Source of the DNA: Diplosphaera chodatii
Taxonomy: Eukaryota; Chlorophyta; Trebouxiophyceae; Prasiolales; Stichococcaceae
Direction: 5' to 3'
NCBI GenBank assembly: GCA_032358165.1
Contig: JAALGY010000062.1
Coordinates: 558,001 to 622,000 of the forward strand
DNA: 64,000 nt
The translations under genes were made by a program, and so were the position numbers. The notes under the pieces are model-generated. The model saw only the letters and a list, made by a program, of their open reading frames with translations. It made no database searches and was not told the DNA's origin. Positions 1 through 12,385 of the stretch are shown one piece after another; position 1 is the first letter of the stretch, and each line of letters begins with the position of its first letter.

Positions 1-3000
1 CTCAAAAATAGAATCGCCACCCTCGAAGTATGTGCAGGACCGCTGGGTCAGCTGACGGCATGCATGCTGACGGAATGCTGCAGGCGGAGAGCGGTGTGAA
101 GTGTCCTTTCTGCCGCGGCTTTGTGTCGGACTACAAGAACGCCGCAGAGTGAGCGCCACGTATCGCAGAAGCATGCATACAGCATGCAGCACAACAACAT
201 GCCACCACCTGTTGTCCAATACACGCAGCATGTCACGCGCATCCTGTGTGCGTCCTCCCACAGTGAGGGCGACTCCTTTGCTCTGTCGGATGCCAAATCC
301 GCAGCCCGATTTGCGGCAAAGGCCCGCGAGGCAGCAGCCCGTCGAAAGGTGGGCACGAAATGCCGGGTCTGCTTGGAGGTGTCACAGTGTCCGGGCACCA
401 CAGGCGCAACCAGTACAAGGCCGCACGCCGTGTGGGCAATCTGACCACCTGGTTTTCCGGCAGTCTGCGCTGCTCTCCATTGCCATTCTGGTCTGCTGTG
501 GCACCCACAGGCTCCCGCACAGCCGCCGCCGGCGGTGGCGGCGCAGCCATGGCCGCAGCCCCGGCCGCAGCACCAGGCGCCGCACGCCGCGGGCGCCCAA
601 GCCAGCCGCTACTGGCACTGCCCCAAGTGCCACATCACAAACGCGGTGGAGCAGCGCGAGTGTACCCAGTGCAACACCAGCGCAGCCAGCGGGCTGCCGG
701 TCACGCTTGCCAGGGTTGCGCCGGCGGCTGGTCGGGTGGGTGGCCGGGCTGCCCAGTGCCGGCCCTGTCCCTGTCTCACGAGCACACCTGCTGCACTGAT
801 AAGCACGCTGCTGGCAGGGGGCTTCGTGCACTTGGTCCGAACTGGTCGTGTGCCTGTACATTGCTGCTGGTGCGCAGGATCCGGTGGCGGGCAGCCGTGC
901 GGGCGACCTGATCAAGCTGTGCAACGAGCCGCACCACGGGAACCTGAACCAGGCGTTCCAGGCGGCGGGCACCCCGGCTCTCGACGGCGGCGGCGTCCTC
1001 TGTGAGTCGGCGCCACGGCAGCAGCCTGTCTGCTGCCAGCCGCACATGCCATGCGCGGGCTTGCTTGGCGGTGTGTGCGGGGGGCGATGGGGCGGCGGAC
1101 CCTGTGGCATCAGCCTTGTGACATGCTTGGATGGTCTGTGTCGCAGATGAGAGCCGCGAGGCGGTTCTGGCGGCGGTGAAGGTCAGGGGGCAGGCGCGGC
1201 TGGTGCACTTGATCAGCACCGTCTCCGGTGCGCCCATCGCATCGTGCGGAGCTGCATGCACATCAGTGATGACTTCCAGAGCAGCAGCGCTATGCACATG
1301 CCGAATGTGTTGGTCTCAGGTCGGCATCCCGTCATGACAGAAGCCACACGTTGCCTATTCGTTGCATACTTGTGACGCTGCAGCTGTATTGCTTGCAGAG
1401 TCGGGGCGGTGGCAGGAAGTCATCCAGCACCCCTTTGGCAGTTACACATACCAGGATCTGCTGCTGGCGGCTGCTCACTTGCGGGCGCACCTGACTGCGC
1501 TGCACCAGGAGGTAACATCGTAAGGGCCACAAGCATGCGCATACCTGCCATGCACACCTAACCCGAGCAGCGCATTGCAGCCTGGGTGTAGGCCCGTACA
1601 CCGTCGTCTGCAATGGAAGTCACCTTGCATGCGACACGATCTGTCTGTGGAGGAAGCATGCCAACGCTTGCCTGTCTGCGGGTAGGGCGTGGTGTCTGAG
1701 GAGGCCATGCTGCGGGCCCTTGGCGGTCGCCCGCCACAGGGCGACATGCTGGGTGAGATATCTGCCTGCCATTACTTTGCCACCACCGCCACCCAAGCTT
1801 GCACTTGCGCTGGCTTCTGCAGACGGCATGCATGCGGCCGCTGCCATCGCGCTCCCCAGCGTGGGTGGCATTAACTCCTGACTGTGCGCCAGTGCCCCAG
1901 GGGCACTTTGACACCCCGTAAACTTACCCGTCCGCACAGGCATGCTGGTCAAGCCGCTGGTGGACAACGCCTGGGCCCTCCTGCAGCACGAGAAGGGCTG
2001 GTTCGTCATGGTCCGGCTAAATAACCTTCCGGAGGCCGAGCGCGAGATTGCGGCGGGGCTGCATGCAATAATGCCGCATGTGCCCGCGCTGCTGCGCGAC
2101 CACAAGAAGGCTGGTCAGCTGCACCGGGCCGCCTGGCGCCTGGTGATGGCCTCCTCGACACTGAGTCATCACTGGGGATGCCGACATACTGACGCACGGA
2201 AGCTGCGAGATCACCTGCACAGCTGTCAGTGCAGGTCATCCTGCAGCAGGGTCGGCGGTGTGATGCCCTGCACACTGCAGTGCACTGACGAGCCCAGCCT
2301 TGATGCTGCAGTCCGACGCACTGGAGGCAGGCACGCCGTTCCGCCGGGAGGCATCCGAGGCGCTGGCGGCTGTTGCACAGGTGCGCACCGCTTGCTGTCC
2401 CATGATTCTGTGCGGAGTGCGGAGGGTTCTACTATGCACTACTATGCAACCAGGTGACGGCAACACTAGGGTTATGGCGTACAGTAACATATAAACCGGA
2501 GTGTGCGGCAGGTGTTCTTGGACCAGCCGGGGCTGCTGCTGCCGACGCTGCACAATCTGCAGTCCCACCGGCTGCCCATCCAGGCGCTGCACGGCATCCC
2601 GCAGGAGGCCTGCGTCAAGGTGGGCACTGGGCATGTAGCCGTCGCTCTCAGCATGCTGGCAGGCCTGCCAGTTGTGGATGTGATGGTGTGTGGCCCAATG
2701 ATCGAGTGCTGCGCATCACAGCCGCAGCCTGGGTGCATGAGTCATGCCTTGCAGCCTGAGTGCACGAGCTGTGCCCTGCAGCTTGGACGCCAGCTGGCAG
2801 AGTCGGCCCAGAAGGTGGCGACCGACACCTTTGGCATCAAGGCGCTGGAGCTGCTGTTCTACATGCACGCCAAGGAGCCTGCGTGCGTTCTTCCCTGTCT
2901 CTTGCGCTGTGCACCAAGCATTCCGAGGGCTGTGGCTGCACCGGCTGTGCTCGAGTCTGGTCGCCATCACGAGAAGTTTATTTCATCGATGGTCAAGCAC

Positions 3001-5408
3001 CAACAAGATGGCATGATCGTTTTTTTTGGTTTGTTCAATATTGATAATCACCCCACTGGCTGCTGCAGGGACCGAGACGCCCTGCGGGACCTGATGTGCC
3101 TGACGGCCAAGCACCTGTGCGGCGGCTATGCAAACCTGGCGGTGAGGGTTCCCCTCACACCATGCGTGGCCACCGTATTGTCGCCACGCATCCACTTCTG
3201 GCCTGCACACACTGCAGCCTTGCCGTCGTGGACCAGCTGGCAATGGGCTCGGCACCGCGACTGCAGATGTCGGGCACCGAGGGGGCGAAGCTGGTGCGCG
3301 CGGTCATCTCGCGCCTGGCCCAGGAGGGCGAGGAGGACTGGTTCGGCTGGGTGTGCTGCGAGCTGACCGTGCAGGTAGGGTGGCACACCATGCCAGCTGG
3401 TACGACAAGGGGTTGATCGCAGGGCTTGAAGGGCAAACACTTCCGTGCTGCAAACGCTGGTTGGGGCTTGTACTACCTGACCATGTGCGCACATGCCAAA
3501 CCGTGACGAAGCCATGTGGATTCTGCAGAAATGGAGACACACACCCATTCAATGAAGCCACTACTCCGGCTGATGCGAGCACGTCACCGTTGTCCACAGT
3601 CGCTCGGCGATCTCTGTGCGCAGGCAAAGCGGCTGGCGGGGTACGCTGCGGGGTGGGCCACGCTCATGCACGGCCTCGCGCAGCCCATCATGGACGACAC
3701 CTCAGTGGAGCAGCACCTGCGGGTGGGTGCAGGCCCGCTGCCGTGATCCAGGGTCCTTCTTATCTTCGCCGCATGCATCCAACGCGCGCCAGCTTCACAT
3801 CCACATCTCCCACGCATGCTGCATGACAGCAGCAGGCACATTGCAAACAGGTCACGCTGTGCATACGATCATGTCCGGCAGCTGAGCAGGCAGATGAGGA
3901 CGCTCTGTGCCCGCCCGCAGCACCTGTGGGCCCAGGTGGATGAGGTGCCGGGCGCCGAGGCCTCCCTGTGGTCCACCCGCCGCCGCCTGGCGCAGGCGCA
4001 CCCCCAGGTGCGCTGCAGGACACGTTTATGGGTGTCGGCAGCCCCGATATCGCGACCCCCAGCTGCGTGATGCTGTGTGTCTTCACAGCCGCAGCACCTG
4101 TAGCGCCAGCTGATGCGCTGGCCAGAGTCCTGTTTTGGCAATGCGCTCTGTCGAATTGAAGGCAGCAGGCATGGCAATCCGTGCAAACTTCGAAATCACC
4201 CACAGTACCTCGTAAGACAACGTCCGCCTTGTGGCGCCTACGCAGACGCCGCGGCCTCCTGAAGAGCGCTGCGCAGTTCAGCCCACTGTGGTCACTGCGC
4301 CGCTGCCGCCGCCGCCGCCATCCACTGCCGCGCAGGCAGCAGCAGCCCCACCGCCTTCAGCACCACCAGCAGCGCCAGTGACCCAGCAGCAGCAGCGGCA
4401 GGCACCGCCGCCACCTGCCAAAACGCAGCCGGCGCCACTGGCGGCGGCTTCATCGGCAGCAACAGCAGCAGCGCTGGCAGCGCCCCAGCACCAGCAGCCG
4501 CCGCCGCCGCCTGCCAGAACTACTTCGGAGGCGCTGTCGGCGGCCTCGGCCGCAGCAGCGCCAGCGGCAGCGGTTCGACAGCAGCCGCCGCCGCCACCCC
4601 TGCCGCCGCCGCCGCCGCCACATGATCAGCAGCGCAGCGGCCCAGCGAGCATGGTGGCACCTGCAGCCGACAGCCAGGTGCAGCAGATTGTCGTCTTTGC
4701 AGCACACTGCTAGTGCTGTTTGCCAATCACGCCACTGTCTGTTTTGATCATCCTCGCAGAGTCGGCGTAGCCACATGTTTTGAATCACTGCAGGCGGCAC
4801 CTGTGCCAAAGCCCGCCGGCCTCAGGTTTGGCAGCTTCGACGATGTCGACGCCACGGCCGTGGCAGTGGGCGGGCCGTCACTGTCTGCACCACCCAACGA
4901 CATGTCCTCACCACAGCGCACAGGTGCGCAACTTGCTGCTGTCATGCTGGCAGGCATGAAAGGAACCTTGGTCACGCACCTCAGGCAGGCACCAAGGTGC
5001 CTGTGAAGTGCAACCACTGCACGCCACAGCACGCTCGGCTGCCCAGCGGAGTTCAAACGAATGAGATGCGTCGGCTGCTTCCGTCACAACATGTACTGTC
5101 TATCTTTGCAGTGCCTGGCAGCCCAGCGGGGCCTCCGCACAGCCGCGCAGCCTCGGTGTCGAGCCCTGCAGCGTCCACCGGCAGCAGCGCCTTCGACATG
5201 CAGATGTTCTTCCCCAGCGCAGGTCCGCCGACAGCATCTGCTTGTTGCTGTGCTGAATACCCCGATGTTGCATTGCCAACAAGCAGGTTTGATACATAGC
5301 TGCAGATTTCTCCAGGCTCTGTGTCCAGTTTACTTGCTTCAAAACCCGACAACGATCTTCTGCAGGTGATGCCACTGCAGCCGCACCGCAGCAGCTGCAT
5401 CAGCAAAC

Positions 5409-5479
<71 letters not shown>

Positions 5480-7071
5480 TTTCGCAGGCAGCTGCTCCAC
5501 AGCGGCCGACGTCGGTGCCCCAGCAGCTGGTGCCGCCGCCGCCGCCGCAACAGCAGCAGCAGCCGCCGCCAGTCTTTGGTCAGGCGCCGACTGTACAGGC
5601 AAACGGCTTGCAGTCCGGCATGCAGCCAGGTGCTCATCAGCAGCCACCCTTCTCGCAGCCAGGCGCGCATCAGCAGTCGACATTCTCGCAGCCGGCGGGT
5701 CAGGTACCGGGGCGTGCGCCACAGCCTGCTGTGTACCAGGGCGCCTTCGGCCAGGGCTACTCGCAGGCCCAGCAGCAGCGGCAGGCGCACCAGCAGCAGG
5801 ACCAGCAGCAGCAGTACCCGCATGGGTCACAGCGACCTGCACTCGTCCCGCAGCCGCAGCAGCCTCCGCCACAGCCGCAGCACCAGCAGCGGCAGCAGCA
5901 CCCCCATCAGCCACCGGCCCCAGCGGTGCAGCAGCCACAGTCACCACACCAAGCACAGGCGGGTGTTGTGTGTGCATGACGGACTCATTCTCATGATGCT
6001 GCACGCTCCGCAAGAGACCTTTTGTGTGGGTGTCGCTGCAATGCCAGCTATACCACAAGTGGTAGCGGTGATCATCGGACCCGCAGGTGCCATGCCAGCA
6101 GCAGCTGTCGTGGCAGCAGCAGGAGCTGCAGCAGCAGGCCCAGCAGCCGACGCGGGTGAGGCTGGATGGGGCATCGTGCAGCTGTACACCTCCTGTACAG
6201 CACTGCGGCACACTGCCAAGCCTCAGTTATCCTGTGTGCACAGCACCAGCAAGCTATCACCTGCGTTGTGAACGTAGTCAGGTGCTCTTTGAGGGTGCCA
6301 TAATCGGCCACCTGTACGACCCTGCAACTCGCTGCTGCTTCCAGGCAGCCAAGCGTGCGACGCGGGCATACCAGCCGCCAGGCGCTGTGCCCAACGGCCT
6401 CGTGGCTGGTGCGTCCGCTCACGCCGCCACCCCGCCGGCTGCCAACGGGCTGCCTCCGCAGCGGCCGCCGCCGCCACGCAAGGCATACAACCCGACGCCC
6501 CCGCCGCCGCCGCCCACTGCCAACCCCAACCCCAGCAACGTGCCGGGGCGCCTTGCTATTGGTGCTCTGTCCTCGCTGGCGGGCAGCCGCGAGCCGGTGA
6601 CCCACTTTCTATCACACTGCAAAGACTGCTGATGGAAAGCGGTATTAGCGTGTCGCCAAATATTGCTTGAATGCTGCAATGACTCTCTGGGCTATGCAAA
6701 TCTTCTAGCATGTGTCGCAGCTTCAGCCCTGTGGTTCAAGCGTTTCATCGAATAGATCTGGTCTGCCCTTCTGGCAATGACAGGTCACCAACAGGACCTC
6801 GCCTCCGCGCGCCGATGGCAGCACATCTGCAGCGCCACCAGTAGGCAGTGCGGCCAGCGGCGGTCTGGTGCAGCAGCAGCAAATAAATGGCTGGGGCGGG
6901 GCCGGCTCAGTCCAAGAGCGCCAGCTGGCGCCAGCGGTGTTAGCGGCGCCGCCGCAGCCGCCCGCCGCCCCCACAGCACGCGCATGGCACTGCCCCCTGT
7001 GCACCTACCACCACACCGGCCGCGAGGCGGAGTTCCTCAACTGCGCCATGTGCGGCAGCGAGAAGCCATGA
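1..7071 (+). CDS. RanBP2-type zinc finger protein with Q/P-rich region (5' partial, many introns)
   Basis: Multi-exon gene entering from the left edge. The first visible exon (about 78-150) encodes a CPFC-containing stretch. The exon around 535-705 holds a RanBP2-type zinc finger (RYWHCPKC, ten residues, then CTQC). Exons between about 870 and 4010 encode alpha-helical, Leu/Ala-rich sequence that I do not recognise (for example EKGWFVMVRLNNLPEAEREI near 1990). From 4290 to 6550 the protein is rich in Pro, Ala and Gln, including a pure polyglutamine run. It ends with a second zinc finger (WHCPLC, then LNCAMCGSEKP) and a TGA at 7069-7071. Such fingers typically bind ubiquitin, Ran or single-stranded RNA, so a regulatory or RNA-related role is an inference. 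Internal exon borders are approximate, and two adjacent genes cannot be excluded. Confidence 0.6.
5410..5478 (+). repeat. (CAG)23 microsatellite encoding polyglutamine
   Basis: Twenty-three uninterrupted CAG triplets inside the Q-rich exon of the zinc finger gene. The reading frame (flanked by LHQQT and FSQAAAPQ) gives 23 glutamines. Purity of the tract suggests recent expansion or length polymorphism. Confidence 0.95.
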
Positions 7072-7744
7072 GACTAAGACCTGGATGGCTTCCAGCACTC
7101 ACATCATCATATGTATATGGATGTGCAGAAGTAGGCGCAGGGGTGTGCGTCAGGTACGAGCAGGTGCCATCAGGAATCGATGCGGCATTTGATGTCTTCG
7201 TCCTGGCATGCCTGGTCCGATGATTCATTGCAGGCAGGAAGTGTCATGCAGCAGCCTGTGTGTCCTGCTGCCTGGCTACGAGTGATCAAGCCAGATTGAG
7301 GTGCCTCGGTGCAAGCATGTAAGAGGGAACAGGAAGGAACACATGTAAGAAACTTGCTCATCCGGCCAACACCTAAACCCTTGTTTCCGGCCTTGTCATT
7401 GCCACAATGGCGCAAGTGCATGTCACCATGTGTTACACGTCGCAAATCAGCTTGTGAAAGGTTCAACGGGCTCCATAACTGTATATGCGTGACATCAGTT
7501 GCTGAACTCTCCACTTGGTCGGTTGCAAGCTAGCAACATCCAACCTTGGGCCATCACCCCGTTGACTGCTGGCTTCCGGAAACTCTGACCTGGTGATGGA
7601 GGCCGCGGAGGATCCTTGAAGCTTTGTCACGTAGCAGGAACTGACATGTATAGATAGCGATACAGTGCTGTGTCCCAGGGAAAAGACCAGGTGCCTCACT
7701 GCTGCTGCCGCTGAGCCGCGGCGGGTGTGTCCCATCACACCAAC
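7072..7744. other. Intergenic region between tandem genes, with candidate polyadenylation signals
   Basis: No coding exon was recognised. Two TGTAA motifs at 7318-7322 and 7344-7348, about 250-275 bases after the zinc finger gene's stop, are candidate polyadenylation signals for it. The remainder should include the promoter of the FAM210-like gene. No promoter element could be identified. Confidence 0.5.
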
Positions 7745-8570
7745 ATGTCGCAGCAGATCAAGGACCTGATGCGAAAGTATGGGAAGGTCGCAGTTGGGGT
7801 GCATCTGGGCGTATACGCCACCACTTTCGCCGGTAAGGAGCAGCGGCATGCATGTATGCACTGTGCAGCGCGCATCAGATTCTGCACAGACGAAATTGAC
7901 CCTGTTCACAAGTGAATGGTGTCAGCGGCGCCCGAAGACATGCGCATGCATGTGCATGGCTTCCCTACACGCCGTGTGCACTGATGGCGCAAGCCCCGGC
8001 ATTGCAGGCTTATACCTTGCGGTTCAAAGCAAGCTCGATGTGGAGAGCACGCTGCAGAAGTATGGCCTGCTGAGCAGTGAGTGTGTTATCTCACATCCAG
8101 TATCACTTCAGACTAAGGGCTGTGATGCGTCGTTGCACAGAGCATCAACAATGCTCCCTGTAACTGTTGCAGCCGACGCATCCACTGTGTGACTCGGTGG
8201 ACGATGGTCAAGATCTCGCGCGATGACATACGAATGCATCTGGCTGCAGAGCGGGAAGCAAACGCCGAGCCAGAGGGCTGGTTCCAGAAGACGGTGGCAG
8301 GCGGCGGCTCGGCAGCGCTGCTGGCATTCCTTTGCAACAAGGCGCTGCTACCGGTTCGGGTACCGATCACGGTTGGCCTCACGCCTGTGGTGGCACGGTG
8401 AGGCTGCTGTGCTTAGCAGTTGTCCCAGGTCGCAGGCTAAAAAATGGTATCGCTGGCGGGAGTCCGCGCTGAATGCAGTGTAGTATACGGTGGTGCTAAT
8501 GCAGACGCTGACTGCATATGTGTACTGTTGCAGGGCCATCCGCCAGTCACAAGCGAGGAAGGCCTTGTGA
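7745..8570 (+). CDS. FAM210/DUF1279 domain membrane protein
   Basis: Exons 7745-7832 and 8008-8076 join in phase to give MSQQIKDLMRKYGKVAVGVH and then a stretch ending VQSKLDVESTLQKYGL. A third exon (from about 8200) encodes GGGSAALLAFLCNKALLPVR and PITVGLTPVVAR. A last exon from 8534 completes AIRQSQARKAL and stops at 8568-8570. The KYGKV...HLG and ALxPVRxPITxxLTPxVAR signatures and two hydrophobic helices are those of FAM210 proteins, which are organelle membrane proteins of poorly defined function (mitochondrial in animals). The acceptor of the third exon is unclear. No presequence precedes the ATG at 7745, so an upstream exon may be missing. A TGTAA at 8807-8811 could be its polyadenylation signal. 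Confidence 0.82.
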
Positions 8571-8879
8571 TGCAGGTCACACATCACAAGGGAAGCAGCT
8601 GTGCTTGATGGTTTGAACGAGATCATGGCACTGCCCCATGCACATTGCTCGAGGTCCAGCAAGTGCTGCGGAATGGCGTGCCAACATGCTGTCGTCATGA
8701 GACTTGCCGAGCAGCCCTTCGACTCGCAGCAGCCACTGTTGCCAGGTTCAGTATGCTGAGTGCCAGACCAGAGCTGCAGAACCAAAAGCAACCTCTGCCC
8801 TAGCGTTGTAAGCAGGATAGTCAACGATCATCATAAAGTTCAGCTGTGCCAACCGTCAAAACAGCAGCCCAAAATCTGA
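8571..8879. other. Convergent 3' intergenic region
   Basis: Lies between the stops of the FAM210-like gene (+) and the NUP50-like gene (-). Apart from the TGTAA at 8807-8811 I see no coding or repeat signal; it is probably two facing 3' UTRs. Confidence 0.5.
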
Positions 8880-11467
8880 TCACGAGGGCACATGCTCCTT
8901 GATCTTGTCGTGGAAGGACTTGCCCTCCTCTGCCGAGCGCAGTCGGAAGTTGACCAGCGTCATTGCGGGCTTAGCCTCACTGGCATCGCCATCACCGCTG
9001 CAACAAACCAGGGGCGTGTGATGCACAGCGTGGAAGCAGGAATGATGCGAGGAAGGCAATCACATGGGCAGGCATGTGCGTCCAGTTCAACAGTTCGGCT
9101 GTGCCATGGCACGAGCACACCACCCACACAGAAGTGTCACCCACCCTGGGGCATCAGCGACCTCCAGCGTCATCAGCACCATCGCCTTCTGCTGCTGCAT
9201 GGACAGCCCCTTGTACAGGCTGGCATTCAGCAGCACCCTGCAGTAGAAGCGACGAGCCAATCAGGACGTAAGCTGAGCACACCAGAAGTTGGTATGGCCA
9301 GCAGCATGTCTCACAAGAGTGAGAAAGGAATGTGAGCAGACCTGCCGGACTCCATGGTGAAGACCAGGAAGGGCGTGTTGGGCCCCGAGTCGCCGGGCTG
9401 CTGCTTTGCGCGCCGCAGCGTCAGGTTGCCACGCCCCCTGTCCTCCCACTTCTTTGTCACCTTGTCCTGCAGTGCAGGTGCTTGTGACAACCACATTCTG
9501 CACCATCCGCATGTGCAGGTCACATGCAGCAGGCCCCACCCCTATGCTACACCTGCCCCACAGACGCCACAGGGGTCAAAATGCTGGGCAACTGGGACTT
9601 GTGCATGTTTCTGCGGCACGCACCCTCGATGGTGTGGTTCGATGGGGCTGTGTGCTCACCTGGAAGTACAACTTGGCGTTGTCTCGATACAATATGTCGG
9701 CTGCTGATTCGTCCAGCTGCACCTTGACCTGCAGACAACACCAATGATCAGAATACGGATACATATAGGGTGTGCTCCAGTGGGTGCCGGTTGACTACTT
9801 TCACCATGTACGGTCATCGATGCGAAAGCAGGCCAGCTTATAAGTATTATTGTAGGTACGACAAACGCTTACCTTGTCCTCTGGGTTTTCATCCGGTGCA
9901 TCGACATTCTCATTCGCATCACCGCCATTCTGCACAGGTGCCGTCCCAGCAGCCCCGCTGGCAGTGCCTGCGGACATGCAAGATGACAGCGTCTCACCCA
10001 CACAGTCCATACTGTGACAAAAACTCTTGCATGTGATCAGACGCACCCTGACGATCATCATATGTGCCTGTGCATGATGGCCTGCACGCATAACATCATT
10101 CCAGATGGTGGGCAATGCCAGGCACCTGCGTCGCCGCCATTGGAGAAGGAGAACAGCGATGGCAGCGGCTGCGTCGGCGGTGACGCAAACAGGCTGCTTG
10201 TAGACGTGGCCCCAAAAGGAGCGCTGGCGCTGGAGCTGGCAGGCAGCAGGCTGACCGCCGCTGCTGAGGTGGCTGCTGCCGCTGACGACCCAGCAGACAG
10301 CGGTGCGCCGAAGGAGAAGCCACTGCTGCCAAAGAGCGGCGCCTTGCTGCCAAACACGCTGCTGCTGGCGCTGCCTGACGAGGCTCCGGAGCCGAAACCA
10401 CCGCCTCCCGCCACACCGCCAAAGCCAAAGGCGCTGGGGCCTGATGCCGGCGTTGCTGCCGGGCTGCTGCTGCTGCTGGGGCCAGCTGCGGGCATGGTGG
10501 TGCTGCCGCCGACAAATGCGGTGCTGAAGTGGAATGCCGGCGGTGAGCTCGCAGGCGGTGCCGCAGCGCTGCCGTTGCCAGCATCGAGGCCAATGCTGCT
10601 GCCCGCCGGCGTGCTCGTGCCGCCGCTGCTGAAGTTGAAAGCTGGAATGGGTGGCAGCTTGCCGCTGCCAAGGCCTCCGAGGGTTGATGGGGCCTTGGAC
10701 GCAGGCGTCGGCGTGGGGATGCCCTTTAGAAAGTCTGCCACGCTGGATGACTGCTGCGCCTGTGGCTGGCTGGCGCCTGCAGGCTGGCTGGCAGTGATGC
10801 CAAACCCGAAGCCGCTGCCGCCAGCGGTGCCAAACCCGCCTGACGCTTGTGAGCCGGCAGCCGGACCAAAGGCGCTGCCGAAGCCGTTGGCGCTGCTGCT
10901 CGGCGCACCTGCTGCATCCTCCTCCTTATCCTCCCCTTCCTCCTCATCAATCACATCCGCAAATTCAGACAGCAGCTCCTGCAAGCAGGGCATAAACGGT
11001 CAGGAGGCTTGCGCATGATGCGGTAGTCTGCTGCAAGATGCAATCAGCATGATATAGGCGATGCGCTAGTCTGCATGTACCTTTGCGTGTGTCAAGTAAT
11101 CCTCGACGCCCTCTGACCACAGCTCCGCGGGCTTCTCCTGATTCTGCTCCTGGACCCACCTACAGCAGCAAGTATCAATCAACAGCGTCATCCATGCAAA
11201 TTCGGTCTGCGACCACCTCTAGCAAGCCTTCTGACATGCCGTCACAGATGTATGGCAGATGCACTCACTTGCAAAACTGGCTGTTGAGGGCGCGCAGAGT
11301 CTGGGCAAAGTCCACGCGCCGACCGTCCAGCTTGTCCTTGCTCTGCAGTTTTGCCAGCGATCAGCGACTGGCGTGTCACTGGTGGTGATGATAGTCGGCA
11401 TGCGCATGCAGTCAAGCCATCTCACCTTAGCTGGCTGCAGATCCGAGCTGGCACGTCGCTTCTTCAT
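8880..11467 (-). CDS. NUP50: NUP50-like nucleoporin with FG repeats and Ran-binding domain
   Basis: Eight or more exons on the minus strand. Exon 1 (11467-11426) encodes MKKRRASSDLQPAK. Exon 2 (11342-11269) encodes SKDKLDGRRVDFAQTLRALN. Exon 3 (11159-11081) encodes WVQEQNQEKP and EDYLTHAK. Exon 4 (10978-10126) is a long Gly/Ser/Phe/Ala-rich region with many FG dipeptides (GFGSAFG, FGFG, AFNFSSGG). Exons down to 8880 encode a Ran-binding domain: VKVQLDESAADILYRDNAKL, then KKWEDRGRGNLTLRR, FLVFTMESG, MTLVNFRLRS and the C-terminal FHDKIKEHVPS. The basic MKKR start, central FG repeats and C-terminal RanBD match NUP50, a mobile nuclear-basket nucleoporin that helps importin-alpha and Ran cycling. 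Splice phases agree at all junctions I checked. Confidence 0.9.
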
Positions 11468-11864
11468 CGACGCGTTGATAGCTGCTCTAATGTAGACAGA
11501 AGCTGGGACCAACGCCGTTTGATCGCCGAAGATATGAATGTGGTGCTCCTGATGGCTGGAGGCCACAGCGGGAGGCAAGTGGCCCACAGATTGCGAAAGC
11601 AGCAGAACACACCCAGTTGCTCTGCGTCTGGATTCGAGATGGTCGTGAGAGCGGCTGAATGCAAGATGAAGCAGGATGCTTATTGCATTCGGGTCAGGGC
11701 TACTGCTGCAGGGCGGCCTCAGCACAAGGGTCGATAGGCGGACGGCAGCTGGCTCTGCTGACTTGGCACCTGCTTCAGATATGGAGCAAAACTCATCTGC
11801 GCATTCCACCGTCAATCCAAAGCGCTTAATCAGCTCCCTCGGCAACCTTCCGAGCACTCTCTCC
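11468..11864. other. Divergent promoter region, NUP50-like (-) and Stf2-like (+)
   Basis: About 400 bases separate the two start codons. An in-frame ATG at 11781 could extend the Stf2-like protein by 28 residues, but that stretch shows no similarity I recognise. No defined promoter motif was found. Confidence 0.45.
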
Positions 11865-12385
11865 ATGTCAGGCGAGACAGCGAACAAGGCGCAAGCTCAT
11901 ATCGATGCTGTGAGTCGCGCCAAGAACGAACGCCTTGAGCGCCACGCCGGTGAGGCCCTGCACAACGTGTGACTTCACCATTAGAATTTGTATCCGGGTG
12001 GTGTGACCGCAGGTGCCTGCAGGCCCAGCCGCAAATGTTTGCAGCCTGCTTCTCATCATGCGACCACACTCTGCATTATATGTCCTGTGTTCATGCACAC
12101 TTGCGACGTCCTTAATGCATGCATCCGAAGGTACCGGCGTGCGCGGTTCGCCCAAGAAGGGTGAGCCGGTCCTGCATTTGGGTGCAGTTTTGCTGGTCTG
12201 CGCCAGCCAGTATGCATGCGCTCTTTTCTATCCTGCTCCTGTCATTATATACTCACCCATCATGTTCAGGCGGCGGCGGCAAAGGAGGCTGGGGATCCTT
12301 TGAGGACGATATCAAGGACGCGACCAAGGGTGAGGTGCACCCCAACAACAACGCCAAGGTCGACAGCAAGATCCAGGAGGACTGA
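11865..12385 (+). CDS. Small Stf2/PDCD4-motif protein (76 aa)
   Basis: Three exons join in phase: 11865-11949 (MSGETANKAQAHIDAVSRAK, then NERLERHA), a 30-base micro-exon 12131-12160 (GTGVRGSPKK) and 12270-12385 (GGGGKGGWGSFEDDI, ending DSKIQED). The combination HAGTGVRGSPKKGGGGKGGW, followed by an acidic stretch, resembles the single conserved block of fungal Stf2-like proteins and the GGxGxWG motif near the N terminus of PDCD4-type proteins. It is hydrophilic, with no membrane segment. Family members are linked to ATP synthase stabilisation, desiccation tolerance or RNA binding; which applies here is unknown. The start could instead be ATG 11781. Confidence 0.72.

Noticed and set aside
5339..6211. 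290-codon minus-strand polyalanine ORF
   Set aside because: Antisense shadow of the CAG/Gln-rich exon; CAG repeats read on the other strand give CTG, TGC or GCT codons in any frame, and the plus strand continues a multi-exon gene.
10014..11018. 334-codon plus-strand ORF
   Set aside because: It is antisense to the FG-repeat exon of the NUP50-like gene; its Pro/Leu/Ala composition is the mirror of the Gly/Ser/Phe codons, and the minus strand has consistent exons and homology.
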